A model generated the notes under the pieces. That model had not been told where the DNA came from. It made no database searches and saw nothing but the letters and a program-made list of their open reading frames with translations. The position numbers were made by a program, and so were the translations under genes. Source: Bin5 sp965116395 (GTDB taxonomy: Bacteria > Chloroflexota > Anaerolineae > Caldilineales > Caldilineaceae). Taken from it: a stretch of DNA of 64,000 bases. The DNA lies in NCBI GenBank assembly GCA_965116395.1, contig OZ220684.1, positions 2,108,001 through 2,172,000 on the forward strand, read 5' to 3'. Shown one piece after another: positions 1-8,730 of this stretch (the stretch's first letter is position 1; each line of letters begins with the position of its first letter).

Positions 1-15
1 TACGAGGAAAACAAC

Positions 16-1026
16 ATGCGAGCCAGACGCCTGGTCTGTAAGGCCATTCGCCGGATTGAATGGGAATCTTTCGAAATCCCAGAGGCGCCCGCCCCACATG
101 AGGTTGTCGTCAAGTCAGCCTGCTCTCTCATCAGCGCGGGCACAGAGCTGGCGATGTACAGTGGCTCACACAGCGGCTTCTCACGGCCGGACCCGCCGCA
201 GTTCCCAATCGATATGGGCTACGCCCTGGCAGGCACGGTGCAGGCGGTCGGCCGCGAGGTGACCGAATGGGCAACGGGCGACCGTGTGGTGGTCTACGCA
301 TCGCATGGCGACTGGGCCTTGTGTGATGTACGCACAACCAGAATGTGGCGTTTGCCGCCGGACGTTACGCTGGAGCAGGGGGCATTGGCTGTGATGGGCG
401 GGATCAGCGCGGTGGGCGTGCGTCAGGGCAAAGTAACGCTGGGCGAATCGGTGGTCGTCTTGGGTCTGGGGTTGATCGGCCAGTTTGCGGCGCAGCTGTC
501 TCGCCTGTCCGGCGCGCGGCCCGTGATAGGGGTCGATCTGCTCCCCAATCGCGTGCGGATCGCAGGCGCCAGTGGTATCTGTGCCCTCAATCCGAATCGA
601 TCGGACGTCGAGCAGACAGTGAACGATGTCACCGGTGGACAGATGGCGGAGGTGGTGATCGAAGCGACTGGCAATCCCCATGTAGTAGAGCAGGCCCTGG
701 AACTGGCAGGCGATGGCGGGCGTGTCGTGCTGCTGGGCAGCCCCCGCGGCTCAGCCGAAATCGATCTCTACAGGGCTGTTCACCACAAAGGCGTCTCGCT
801 GATCGGCGCGCATGCTCGCGTATCCGGACATCCCTACACGACCCGAGATCCGTGGACCCGTGAGCGCAACCTTGATCTGGTTTTGCGCCTGTTCGCGGAC
901 GGCTCGCTGCTGAGCGGGGAGCTGATCAGCCACCGCATTCAACCGGACGACGTTGGAGAGACATACGAGATGCTGGTTGAGCGCCCGAATGATTTCCTCG
1001 GCGTGTTGATCGAGTGGAAGGCATGA
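16..1026 (+). CDS. Zinc-type medium-chain dehydrogenase (MDR)
   Basis: A 336-residue medium-chain dehydrogenase/reductase with an N-terminal GroES-like half and a Rossmann half; the nucleotide-binding glycine motif GLGLIG lies near residue 150. The N-terminal half has the SAGTEL motif typical of a subfamily that lacks the four-cysteine structural zinc lobe, and I see no such lobe here. It probably oxidises a sugar, polyol or similar alcohol with NAD(P), in the cytoplasm. The ATG follows a GAGG Shine-Dalgarno sequence. The gene may belong to an operon starting left of the window. It lies tail-to-tail with the ABC importer that follows. Substrate cannot be read from sequence. Confidence 0.85.
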   Translation: MRARRLVCKAIRRIEWESFEIPEAPAPHEVVVKSACSLISAGTELAMYSGSHSGFSRPDPPQFPIDMGYALAGTVQAVGREVTEWATGDRVVVYASHGDWALCDVRTTRMWRLPPDVTLEQGALAVMGGISAVGVRQGKVTLGESVVVLGLGLIGQFAAQLSRLSGARPVIGVDLLPNRVRIAGASGICALNPNRSDVEQTVNDVTGGQMAEVVIEATGNPHVVEQALELAGDGGRVVLLGSPRGSAEIDLYRAVHHKGVSLIGAHARVSGHPYTTRDPWTRERNLDLVLRLFADGSLLSGELISHRIQPDDVGETYEMLVERPNDFLGVLIEWKA

Positions 1027-1184
1027 CACAGGACGGCATCAAGCTGTAGGCCGTAGTCAGGGTGTATCGGACAGGGCCGAAGAAACGCTCGGAGCTGCGT
1101 CCGCGAACGACTATGAGAGTGATCTATTTGGGGTTAAGCCTGGCAAAGCGATGACTATGTGAGGGGCACTCGCACCGGCATCCA

Positions 1185-2093
1185 CTAACCCTTCAACGCG
1201 CCGATGGTCAGGCCGCGAATAAAGTACTGTTGAAACAGGAAGAATATGATGACCGGCGGCACGGCCATCAACACGCCGGAGGCCATGGCGATGGGGTAAT
1301 CGTTGCGCCCCGTGCGCTCCATGCCGCGCAGCAGGGTCACGCCGACCTGGATGGGCATCAGTTTCAGATCGTTAATCACGGCCAGAGGCCACACGAAGTC
1401 ATTCCAGGTTGCCACGAAGGTGAAGGTGCCCAGTGCCGCCAGGGCAGGTTTGGTCAGCGGCAGCGCGATCTGCCACCACAGGCGGATCTCGCCGGCGCCG
1501 TCGATGCGCGCCTGGTCGAACAGCTCGGACGGCAGCGTCAACATGAACTGGCGAATGAGGAAGACCGCATAGGGTGACGCCAAACCAGGCAGGATCATGA
1601 CCCAGTAGGTGTCATGCAGATTCAGCAGCAGCGTCAGCATAAAGGCCGGGATCAGCCTGGAGAAACCGGGCAGCATCATCGTGCTCAGCACCATCCAGAA
1701 GATGAGATCACGTCCTCGAAAGCGCTTGCGCGCGAAGGCATATCCGGCAGCCGCGCACAGCAGCAGCCCAAAGACGGTAACCGTGACGGAGACGAAGAGG
1801 CTATTGGCCAACCAGCGCAGCACGGGGAAAGTCGAACTGAGCACCTGCTGATAGGACTCCAGGGTGGGCTCCTTCAACCACAGACCGGGGGGCAGAGCCT
1901 GCGCCTGCTGGCCTTTTTTGAAGCTGGTCAGCACCATCCAGTAGAGGGGAAACCATGAGATGAGAGCCCAGAAAAAGAGCAGCAGCAATGTGAAGTTACT
2001 GCCGATCCATTCTCGAAACTTGCGCCAGGAACGACCTTCAGGCTGGATTGGACGCGAGACAGGCTCTTCGGGGACAGTGGGTTGTTTCAGCAC
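1185..2093 (-). CDS. ABC sugar transporter permease (MalG/UgpE type)
   Basis: Inner-membrane permease of a carbohydrate-uptake (CUT1) ABC importer, 302 residues. It has a cytoplasmic N-terminus, about six membrane segments and the EAA loop near the C-terminal half (DQARIDGAGEIRLWWQIALP), which docks the ATPase. The open frame extends further upstream, but that part overlaps the other permease in a different frame. I chose the GTG at 2093 because AGGAG overlaps the stop of the upstream permease and the spacing is right. It is the last gene of the minus-strand order binding protein, permease, permease. No ATPase gene is nearby. Confidence 0.9.
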   Translation of the reverse strand: MLKQPTVPEEPVSRPIQPEGRSWRKFREWIGSNFTLLLLFFWALISWFPLYWMVLTSFKKGQQAQALPPGLWLKEPTLESYQQVLSSTFPVLRWLANSLFVSVTVTVFGLLLCAAAGYAFARKRFRGRDLIFWMVLSTMMLPGFSRLIPAFMLTLLLNLHDTYWVMILPGLASPYAVFLIRQFMLTLPSELFDQARIDGAGEIRLWWQIALPLTKPALAALGTFTFVATWNDFVWPLAVINDLKLMPIQVGVTLLRGMERTGRNDYPIAMASGVLMAVPPVIIFFLFQQYFIRGLTIGALKG

Positions 2094-2110
2094 AGCGCTC
2101 CCGGGCTCCT

Positions 2111-2986
2111 TTAGTATTCCACCACGGACCGGAACCAGCGGAAAAGTACCACCGCCAGCGCCAGGGTGAGCAGGAGAAGCGCCAGTCCGACAGCCGATGC
2201 GTAGCCGACTTTGAGAAAGACAAACGCGTAACGGTAGGTCAGGAAGGCGAGTGTCAGCGTGGACCCCACCGGCCCGCCTTTGGTGAGGAAAAAGACGGAG
2301 ACGAAGAGCTGCATTGCCACAATCGTCGTCGTCACCGCCACATAGAGGATGCTCGGGGTCAACAGGGGGATGGTGATGTATATCGTCTCCAGCCACCCGG
2401 TGGCGCCGTCAATGTGGGCTGCATCGAACAGCTCGGAAGGCAGCCCGAGGACCGCAGCCACGAAAATGATTATTCCAACGCCCAGCCCGGTGACCAGGTC
2501 CATAAAGACGAGGGATGGCATGGCTGTCTGCGGATTCCCCAGCCAGTTGACAGGGTCGATTCCGACCACACTCAGCAGGTAGTTGATCAGCCCGAACTGA
2601 TTATTGAAGATGTAGCGCCAGACGACCGCTACAGCGACGAGCGAAACCACGCTGGGCAGATAGAACGCGCTTTGCAGGCCCTGACGCATGCCCTGGCTGC
2701 GGAACTTGGTGATCCTGATCGCCACCGCAAGCGCCAGTGCGACGGCAGTGAATGTGAACATCCCCACGTACGATAGCGTGTTGCGTACAGATTGCCAGAA
2801 ACGCTGGTCATTCAGCACGTGGTCAATGTTGTCCAGACCAACCCAAACCGGCTTTCGATCGTACCATTCGAGCGCGGCCATCACGACCGACATGACCGTA
2901 GGCACCAGCACAAAGACCAGGAACAAAACCAGGAATGGTGTGACGAAGATATAGCCCCACATCTCCTCACGCTTGGCATAGTTCAT
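2111..2986 (-). CDS. ABC sugar transporter permease (MalF/UgpA type)
   Basis: First permease of the CUT1 importer, 291 residues, with six predicted membrane segments and an EAA loop (ELFDAAHIDGATGWLETIYI). It pairs with the downstream MalG-type permease to form the channel. The gene ends 17 bp before the GTG of the next permease, and its stop overlaps that gene's ribosome-binding site, suggesting translational coupling. It lies 83 bp downstream of the binding-protein gene, and the hairpin at 3016-3048 separates the two. The family assignment is secure; the sugar is unknown. Confidence 0.92.
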   Translation of the reverse strand: MNYAKREEMWGYIFVTPFLVLFLVFVLVPTVMSVVMAALEWYDRKPVWVGLDNIDHVLNDQRFWQSVRNTLSYVGMFTFTAVALALAVAIRITKFRSQGMRQGLQSAFYLPSVVSLVAVAVVWRYIFNNQFGLINYLLSVVGIDPVNWLGNPQTAMPSLVFMDLVTGLGVGIIIFVAAVLGLPSELFDAAHIDGATGWLETIYITIPLLTPSILYVAVTTTIVAMQLFVSVFFLTKGGPVGSTLTLAFLTYRYAFVFLKVGYASAVGLALLLLTLALAVVLFRWFRSVVEY

Positions 2987-3015
2987 GGCTGTCCCCGTTC
3001 TTGAGAGTATGAAAG

Positions 3016-3048
3016 GGTCTCCCGCGAGCAGTGTCGTCGCGGGAGACC
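3016..3048 (-). terminator. Intercistronic hairpin after binding-protein gene
   Basis: A perfect 12-bp inverted repeat (3016-3027 and 3037-3048) with a 9-nt loop, 21 bp past the stop of the binding-protein gene and 29 bp before the permease start. There is no long T-tract on the minus strand. It more likely acts as a partial terminator or mRNA-stabilising stem that keeps the binding protein in excess over the permeases, as in malE-malF. Confidence 0.6.
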
Positions 3049-3069
3049 GGTTTTATCGACGGTGGGTTT

Positions 3070-4473
3070 CTACGCACAGCTCTCGAGAGAAGAGTTGATG
3101 TCGTCGGTCATCTCCTGCATCACCTGTTCCGCGCTCTTGCCGGAGAAGGCGCCCTGGAAATGTTCCTCAAAGATCGAGCGCACCACGATGGTCTCCGTAC
3201 TGCGCTTGGCATCGAACCATGCGTTAGGCATCAGGCATTCGGATGTATATACCACGAGGGGGTCGTCGGCGACTTCCGCCAGAATGGACTTGCGGAACGG
3301 CAACATTCCGGCCGACTTAACCAACCATTCTTCGCTTTCATCGTTGGTCATCCAGTGGAGGAACTTCAACAGTCCTGGAGTATCAGCAGGGTCCTCGGGC
3401 TTGAAGGGCACCAAACCGGAGTAGTTTGCGCCGCCCCAGGCAATGGCGGGGTGTGGGTCATCGTGTGGATACTGAATAAAACGCCAACTGCGTTCGTTCA
3501 CGGTATCATTGACGACCAGGGTCTCGGCGTCCAACTCCATTCCTTCCTGGCGGGCGCCTCCCGGAACCACGTTGCCAACCTGCATGAGGACGTTGCCCTG
3601 GTCGATGAGGGCATTGTTATCGTCGCCGGTGTACCCTGCCGGATCGGGAATCAGGTCGCTTTCGGCCATCTCTTGCATCCATGCAAGGCATTTGATCGCC
3701 TCCGGCGAAGCCATGTCAACGCACGATTCCGTCTCATCGGTCCAGAAGTGGGCGCCGAAGCAGCGGAAATACAGGAGAGTCACCCAATGAAAAGCCGGTG
3801 TGGAATGGGCGGAGGGGATGCCGAGTCCGTAGCGCTCGCTGCCGTCCGGTCGTGTACCCCGCACAGCCTCAAGCCAGCCATTGAACTGGTCGATGTTCCA
3901 CCCGTAGCATGGCGCTTGAGGGCCAGTATCCATCGCGCCCGCTTCCTCGACCCCATCAAGGTAGATAACCCCGGACTGGCACACCGGCCAGTACGGCACC
4001 ATGTACACCCTGCCATCGATAGAACACTGCTCAAGCATTCCCTCGACCATATCGTTGGTCAACTGCTCTTCCAACGAGTCGGTGAGATCCAGAGCCAGTC
4101 CCACCTCCAAGGCCGAAAGGGCGAGCTGGATCCAGCCGCCGCCGACTACATCCGGGGGCGAACCGGCCGCGAGGGCCGTTGTCACCTTGCTGCCCTGCTC
4201 CCACGTCAGGGGAAGCACCTCCACCTCAATACTTGGGTTCTCGTCCATAAAGGCATTCGCCCGCTCCCACTGCCAGGAACCAGGCTCGCCAAGAGACGAC
4301 GAGTAGTACGGGAAATCCCAGAAATTAATCGTTGTGGTTACAGCCGGGGGCGCAGCTGCCCCGCCCTCACCCCCCGGCGCCGCCGGCACAGCGCAAGCAG
4401 CCAGAAGGGCTCCCGTGCCAGTGACGGCAGACAGCTTCAAGAAGTCACGTCGACTCAGCTTGTTCCGTTTCAT
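3070..4473 (-). CDS. Sugar ABC transporter substrate-binding lipoprotein
   Basis: Extracellular solute-binding protein of the family-1 (CUT1) type, 467 residues. The N-terminus has a twin-arginine motif (RRDFLKL) followed by a hydrophobic stretch and the lipobox LAAC, so it is probably exported folded by Tat and anchored as a lipoprotein. I chose the ATG at 4473, with AAAGGAGA upstream, rather than the longer frame to 4554, because it puts the Tat motif at the N-terminus. It feeds the two downstream permeases. A 13-bp tandem repeat lies just upstream of the ribosome-binding site. Confidence 0.92.
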   Translation of the reverse strand: MKRNKLSRRDFLKLSAVTGTGALLAACAVPAAPGGEGGAAAPPAVTTTINFWDFPYYSSSLGEPGSWQWERANAFMDENPSIEVEVLPLTWEQGSKVTTALAAGSPPDVVGGGWIQLALSALEVGLALDLTDSLEEQLTNDMVEGMLEQCSIDGRVYMVPYWPVCQSGVIYLDGVEEAGAMDTGPQAPCYGWNIDQFNGWLEAVRGTRPDGSERYGLGIPSAHSTPAFHWVTLLYFRCFGAHFWTDETESCVDMASPEAIKCLAWMQEMAESDLIPDPAGYTGDDNNALIDQGNVLMQVGNVVPGGARQEGMELDAETLVVNDTVNERSWRFIQYPHDDPHPAIAWGGANYSGLVPFKPEDPADTPGLLKFLHWMTNDESEEWLVKSAGMLPFRKSILAEVADDPLVVYTSECLMPNAWFDAKRSTETIVVRSIFEEHFQGAFSGKSAEQVMQEMTDDINSSLESCA

Positions 4474-4485
4474 GCTCGCTTCTCC

Positions 4486-4511
4486 TTTGATCTGATAGTT
4501 TGATCTGATAG
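4486..4511. repeat. 13-bp tandem repeat in 5' leader
   Basis: Two exact, directly adjacent copies of TTTGATCTGATAG (4486-4498 and 4499-4511), immediately upstream of the ribosome-binding site of the first sugar-binding protein. The position fits an operator or a leader element, but a chance slippage duplication is equally possible. Confidence 0.6.
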
Positions 4512-4633
4512 CAGTTGAAGTGCATGCAACAACACGTACTCTCGTCAAATGCATCCGCGGGGCTGAGCGCCAACGGTTCTAAGTCGACGCAAGTCGCTGT
4601 CCGAAATCTGTCATGGTTTACTCATGCGGTCGT

Positions 4634-5506
4634 CTATTGACCACGCCATGCCGTATCAATACCGACATAGTTTTCTACAAAGTGCTGATGCCGTGCAGGC
4701 AACGCCCTGATAAACGCCTGCGCCGATTCAGGGAGCGGCCACGGCGCGTCGATCCAGTAGCTGCGCGGCCGGAAGCCAAGGCCGCAGGACAACCGCACCC
4801 GGTCGATCTGGTTGGAGAATGCGGCATGGTACGTGCGCGCCGCGAAGATGATCATATCGCCCGGGGCCGTGAAGAGGGGCACCATGCCTGGCACATCGAA
4901 ACCGACATAGCTTACCGGTTCACTCCCCTGTCGGTGGAATGAGCGCCGGTCCGGGGTCAACGCAAAGCCTTCCGGTCCCTCCCAGTCTTCCACGTGGGAA
5001 TCTTCGATCACGGCCAGTCCGCCGTGTTCAGGATAGGAGCCTGTCAGGTAGAGCCAGCGGCCCGAGGGCCAGTGGCCCCGGTTCAAAACATCGCCGGCGT
5101 TTTGCGGGGGGCCTTGGTTGAATCCATGCCAGTCGGAGTGCCAAGAAAGGGGAGCCGAGCCGGGATTGCGTAAGATCGCGGCTGAGCGGTGGATGGTCAG
5201 CTCGTCCGCTTGGCAGAAAAGTCGATGGACCCGCAGAAAGGGCTCGTAGTCGAGCAGTTGCCACAGCACGGGTGCGTGCTCAACAAAGGAGGTGTGGGTG
5301 TAGCTCTCGCCGGGGCCCAATGCCCCGTCCGGGTCGATAGCCTGTAGAACCGCATCCTGAAGCTCCGCAACCAGCTCCTCAGACAGTACCTGCTTGACCA
5401 CCGCGAACCCATGGGCGTCAACACATGCCTGGGCAGCTTCCAACGCATTGAGGCCGAATTCATAGCGGTACGAAAGCGCGGGTTTCTGAATGTCAGCGTA
5501 GGCCAT
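4634..5506 (-). CDS. Phytanoyl-CoA dioxygenase family protein
   Basis: An Fe(II)/2-oxoglutarate-dependent oxygenase of the PhyH family, 290 residues. The iron triad is visible: HxD at H123/D125 (WHSDWHG) and the distal H227, with the 2-oxoglutarate-binding arginine at about R237 (NQIDRVRLS). Such enzymes hydroxylate small organic acids, osmolytes or natural products. AAGGAG precedes the ATG. It is separated from the ABC importer by 160 bp and is divergent from the enolase-superfamily gene on the right, with which it may share a regulatory region. Substrate unknown. Confidence 0.88.
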   Translation of the reverse strand: MAYADIQKPALSYRYEFGLNALEAAQACVDAHGFAVVKQVLSEELVAELQDAVLQAIDPDGALGPGESYTHTSFVEHAPVLWQLLDYEPFLRVHRLFCQADELTIHRSAAILRNPGSAPLSWHSDWHGFNQGPPQNAGDVLNRGHWPSGRWLYLTGSYPEHGGLAVIEDSHVEDWEGPEGFALTPDRRSFHRQGSEPVSYVGFDVPGMVPLFTAPGDMIIFAARTYHAAFSNQIDRVRLSCGLGFRPRSYWIDAPWPLPESAQAFIRALPARHQHFVENYVGIDTAWRGQ

Positions 5507-5616
5507 AGGGGAACTCCTTGGGGCTTTGGGAAGTCATGACCATGCTCCACCAGCGCACACTCCGGCTCAGGTACGACACTTTCACCTGCGCCAAGGATCA
5601 TAGCTGCTGGCAGGAT

Positions 5617-5638
5617 GCAACGATCTTTGCATCGTTGC
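5617..5638. promoter_or_regulatory. Inverted repeat in divergent promoter region
   Basis: An exact 8-bp inverted repeat (GCAACGAT at 5617-5624, ATCGTTGC at 5631-5638, 6-bp spacer) in the 292-bp region between the divergent PhyH and enolase-superfamily genes. Its size and place fit a dimeric repressor operator such as a LacI or GntR site. No regulator gene is adjacent. Confidence 0.4.
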
Positions 5639-5715
5639 GGCATGCCTTATCCACATATTATTATATCTAAGTACCACCCTTGTCAAACCGTTTTTCACGG
5701 TCCGCACAGCCCCTT

Positions 5716-5743
5716 TTTACAACCTGCTCACCTGCTGTATAGT
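5716..5743 (+). promoter_or_regulatory. Putative sigma-70 promoter
   Basis: TTTACA (5716-5721) and TATAGT (5738-5743) with a 16-bp spacer, about 55 bp upstream of the GTG of the enolase-superfamily gene. Each box differs from consensus at one position. Found by eye only. Confidence 0.4.
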
Positions 5744-5798
5744 TCTCCCTGAAGCGCTTGCCCTGTGTTCGTCCACTATCTTCTTTCAGAGGTCTATC

Positions 5799-6998
5799 GT
5801 GAAGATCACCGGCGTACGAACCATCCACTTCGCTCCCTTCGCCAACATAACCTTTCTTGAACTGACGACGGACAGCGGGATCGTCGGCCTGGGAGAGACC
5901 TATTACACGCCCCGCTCTGTTACGGCTTATATCGGTGAGGTATTGACGCCGATGCTGCTGGAGAGAGACCCGCGCCAGATCGAGGCTTTCTGGCGCCGGG
6001 CCTACGAAAACTCCCACATCTACGGCAATAGGGGACTGGAGATGCGCTGTCTGTCCGCGGTGGATGTGGCACTCTGGGACATTCTGGGCCAGGAGTTGGG
6101 CCGGCCGATCTGGCAGCTTCTCGGCGGGACGAGCAATCCGGAGGGCGTGCCGGTCTACAACACGTGCGCATCCTCAGGGTACGGCAATAAGGCGCCGGAT
6201 ATCTCGCGTAAAGTGGACTCCGCTGCAACTGGCACTTATCGGGACTATGAAGCCTGGCAGCCCGGCGGCGATGCCGGTGAACTTGCCCGCTCGCTGCTCG
6301 ATATGGGAATCCGCGCCATGAAGATCTGGCCCTTTGATCGGTTCGCCCTCGCCAATCACGGCCAGACGATCTCGTTTGCAGAGATCGAAGAAGGATTGCA
6401 GCCGTGGCGGCAGGTCCGGGACGCTGTGGGACTGGAGATGGATATAATCCTGGAGGGACACGGCTATTGGGCTCTGCAGCCTGCCCGCCGCATTGCGGAG
6501 GCGCTTGAGCCCTACAAGCCGGTCCTGCTCGAGGATTTGATGAAGCCTGACAACCCGCGCACGCTGGCCAAGCTGCGCAGTTCGACGCGCACGCCCATCT
6601 GTGCCTCGGAGCTACTGATGAATCGCTACGCTGTAGAGGAGATGATACGGGCAGATGCCTGTGATGTGGTGATGACAGATGTAACCTGGGCAGGCGGCAT
6701 CACCGAGGCGCGCAAGACGGCTGACATGGCCGAGACCAACAACATGGGTGTGATCTTCCACGACTGCACCGGGCCTGTGACGCTGGCGGCCTCCCTTCAC
6801 CTGGCCGCCCACGCCACCAATACGTGGATGCAGGAGATGGTGCGCGCGTTTACGTTGGGATTCTATCTCGACCTGGTCGATCACCCATTTGTGGTGGAGA
6901 ATGGGCGCATGCAACCGCCCCAGCGCCCGGGGCTCGGCGTGGCATTGAGACCGGAGGCGCTGGAAAGGGACGATTGCCTGATTACCACATTGGTTTAA
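5799..6998 (+). CDS. Mandelate racemase/enolase-superfamily dehydratase
   Basis: A 399-residue member of the mandelate racemase branch of the enolase superfamily, closest in layout to galactonate or other sugar-acid dehydratases. The N-terminal capping domain is followed by a TIM barrel with K175 (MKIWPF), metal ligands E219, E245 and E271, and the base pair H321/D322 (FHDCTG). It would dehydrate a sugar acid in the cytoplasm. The start is GTG with AGAGG upstream. Placed between an ABC importer and oxidoreductases, it fits a sugar-acid catabolic route. The exact substrate is not readable. Confidence 0.9.
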   Translation: MKITGVRTIHFAPFANITFLELTTDSGIVGLGETYYTPRSVTAYIGEVLTPMLLERDPRQIEAFWRRAYENSHIYGNRGLEMRCLSAVDVALWDILGQELGRPIWQLLGGTSNPEGVPVYNTCASSGYGNKAPDISRKVDSAATGTYRDYEAWQPGGDAGELARSLLDMGIRAMKIWPFDRFALANHGQTISFAEIEEGLQPWRQVRDAVGLEMDIILEGHGYWALQPARRIAEALEPYKPVLLEDLMKPDNPRTLAKLRSSTRTPICASELLMNRYAVEEMIRADACDVVMTDVTWAGGITEARKTADMAETNNMGVIFHDCTGPVTLAASLHLAAHATNTWMQEMVRAFTLGFYLDLVDHPFVVENGRMQPPQRPGLGVALRPEALERDDCLITTLV

Positions 6999-7006
6999 CG
7001 CGTGTC

Positions 7007-8020
7007 CTACCCAGCCGTTTGCCCCAGGAAGAGGTCCCGGCCTGCCACCAGTGTCTGCATCTTGCGGTCGGCGACCGAGCGCGGCAGCATCCAGAAGCCG
7101 CAATCGGGATGAATCCACTTGACCCTGTCCTCGCCCAGCAGGTCGACCGCGTTCTGAATGCGCCGGGCGACTTCGTCGGGGCTCTCCACCTCGTTGTCCT
7201 TGATGTCGATAACCCCGATCCCCAGGGCGACACCCTCGCGCAGATCGGTGAAGACCTCCAATTCATCATAGCCGCGGCGGGCGAACTCCAGCACCAGGTG
7301 GTCCACGTGCAGGTTGTTGAGGAAGCCGAGCAGGCTGGCCCAGAAGCCACTCTGGATGCTCTGGCCGCCGTAGTTGCCGAAGCAGAGGTGCAGCGCGCGT
7401 TCGCCGCGGGCGCCGTCCAGCACATGGTTGATCGGCTCGTGCACCCAGGTAGCGTCTTCAGGGTTACCGGTCAGATTGGCCTCGTCGACCTGGAGGACGG
7501 GCGCGTCAATCGCCTCGACCTGGCGGCGCAGCACTTCGGCGATGGCCATGGTCAGGCTGGGCAGGTCGCTGTAGTGGCGGTCCAGCAGCGTTTTCGCCAG
7601 CATGTAGGGCGCGGTCACGGTGAACTTGAGCGGGGCGGCGGTCAGCTCCTTCACCATCTGCCAGGTTGAAGGCAGGTCCATTTCGCCTTCGCCGATCGGG
7701 CCTTCGACCACGGCGGCCGGCTGCGTGCGGAAGCCCATGCCCTGCTGGGCGCGAAAATCGTCCACGTCCTTGCGGCCCATTTCGCTGGAGATGCCGGACA
7801 TCGGCTGTACGAAATATTCGATCATCCCGTTCGTTTCGGGATGGTTGACGTCGAAGCGGGTCAACTCGCCATCGGAGATCACGTCCAGCCCGGCCAGCTC
7901 CTGCGTCTTGAGGACGACGAGAATGGCGTCGCGCAGGTTGGGGACGGACGGATAGGCGGCCAGCCAGGTTGGCAAGGGGTAGCTGCCGACGACGGTTGTT
8001 TTGATGGAGGGTTCGGTCAT
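7007..8020 (-). CDS. MetE C-terminal-like (cobalamin-independent methyltransferase) protein
   Basis: A 337-residue protein of the UROD/MetE C-terminal fold. It starts with the VVGSYP signature, contains ISDGE and QVDE, and carries zinc-ligand-like residues in HLCFGNYGG and HPDCGFW. Full MetE is about 750 residues; this is only the catalytic half, as in archaeal MetE-like proteins and methyl-transfer enzymes of degradation pathways. It could move a methyl group from a non-folate donor. AGGAG precedes the ATG. It is convergent with the enolase-superfamily gene, with only 8 bp between the two ends. Confidence 0.82.
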   Translation of the reverse strand: MTEPSIKTTVVGSYPLPTWLAAYPSVPNLRDAILVVLKTQELAGLDVISDGELTRFDVNHPETNGMIEYFVQPMSGISSEMGRKDVDDFRAQQGMGFRTQPAAVVEGPIGEGEMDLPSTWQMVKELTAAPLKFTVTAPYMLAKTLLDRHYSDLPSLTMAIAEVLRRQVEAIDAPVLQVDEANLTGNPEDATWVHEPINHVLDGARGERALHLCFGNYGGQSIQSGFWASLLGFLNNLHVDHLVLEFARRGYDELEVFTDLREGVALGIGVIDIKDNEVESPDEVARRIQNAVDLLGEDRVKWIHPDCGFWMLPRSVADRKMQTLVAGRDLFLGQTAG

Positions 8021-8040
8021 TGGGTGCTCCTGGTGCGGGA

Positions 8041-8280
8041 TGTGTAAGATTCGTTCATTATTTCAGTTTATGCGGCGCCGAGGCACTTGTCCGCTCCTTG
8101 CGAGAAGAGGCTGAGCGGCACCACCGGCCCGGTGCGAGGAATCATAACACGGTACAGCAGGCGAGTGGTAAAATAACCTTGGCATTCGATCTTTCAATCA
8201 GGCCATTCTATGGAAATCGACTGCTTGATTACCACCGCTTTGTCAGGGCAGAATCAGACGACTTGGCCGCTTACCACTAA
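8041..8280 (+). pseudogene. Possible decayed higB toxin remnant
   Basis: The stretch upstream of higA, where a HigB toxin is expected, has no convincing intact gene. One frame shows HigB-like scraps: GAEALVRS near 8074-8097 (compare the usual TEALF) and, nearer the end, ITLAF and LLDYH (compare the ITF...DYH ending of HigB). No start codon with a ribosome-binding site is present. The match is weak and by eye; it could be coincidence. Confidence 0.28.
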
Positions 8281-8295
8281 CACGAGCAGACGATC

Positions 8296-8574
8296 ATGGC
8301 TATGAAAAATCCGCCGCATCCTGGCCGCAGCATAAAGGAAAACTCTCTGGACCCGCTTGGCCTGAACGTCACAGAAGCAGCAAAGGTGTTGGGCGTGGCC
8401 CGTCATACACTTTCGCGCGTGCTGAACGGCCACGCGGCCATTTCGCCCGAAATGGCCATTCGCCTGGAGAAGGCCGGATGGTCAAACGCCGGATTCTGGC
8501 TACAGCGGCAAACCGCCTATGACCTGGCGCAGGCGCGCAGAAACGAAGACCAGATCAAGGTCGAGCGTTACTGA
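8296..8574 (+). CDS. higA: HigA-family antitoxin (XRE HTH)
   Basis: A 92-residue HigA-type antitoxin. It opens with the typical NPPHPGRSIKEN signature, followed by a helix-turn-helix (VTEAAKVLGVARHTLSRVLNG) and the conserved tail NAGFWLQRQTAYDLAQAR. HigA normally neutralises the HigB mRNA interferase encoded just upstream and represses the operon. No intact higB is present upstream, so this is an orphan or the survivor of a decayed pair. It may now act as a stand-alone regulator. Its ribosome-binding site is weak. Confidence 0.9.
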   Translation: MAMKNPPHPGRSIKENSLDPLGLNVTEAAKVLGVARHTLSRVLNGHAAISPEMAIRLEKAGWSNAGFWLQRQTAYDLAQARRNEDQIKVERY

Positions 8575-8730
8575 CCGCAGGTAGTCTGATCATAAAACGG
8601 GTGGTGTCCTCTCACTCCTCTCTCCTCAGCAGTTCCAGTTTGTCTTTTCGTCTGAATTGGTAAACACTGCACCTGCGCAGCACACCACAACTGTTGCGCC
8701 ACCCAAACACCACTCCCAACGCAGGTGACC

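Noticed and set aside
2094..2396. N-terminal extension of the MalG-type permease frame
   Set aside because: It overlaps the upstream permease in another frame, has low-complexity His/Asp/Arg composition, and the GTG at 2093 has a good ribosome-binding site.
3031..4503. 490-codon plus-strand open frame
   Set aside because: Antisense shadow of the first sugar-binding protein gene, no plausible start.
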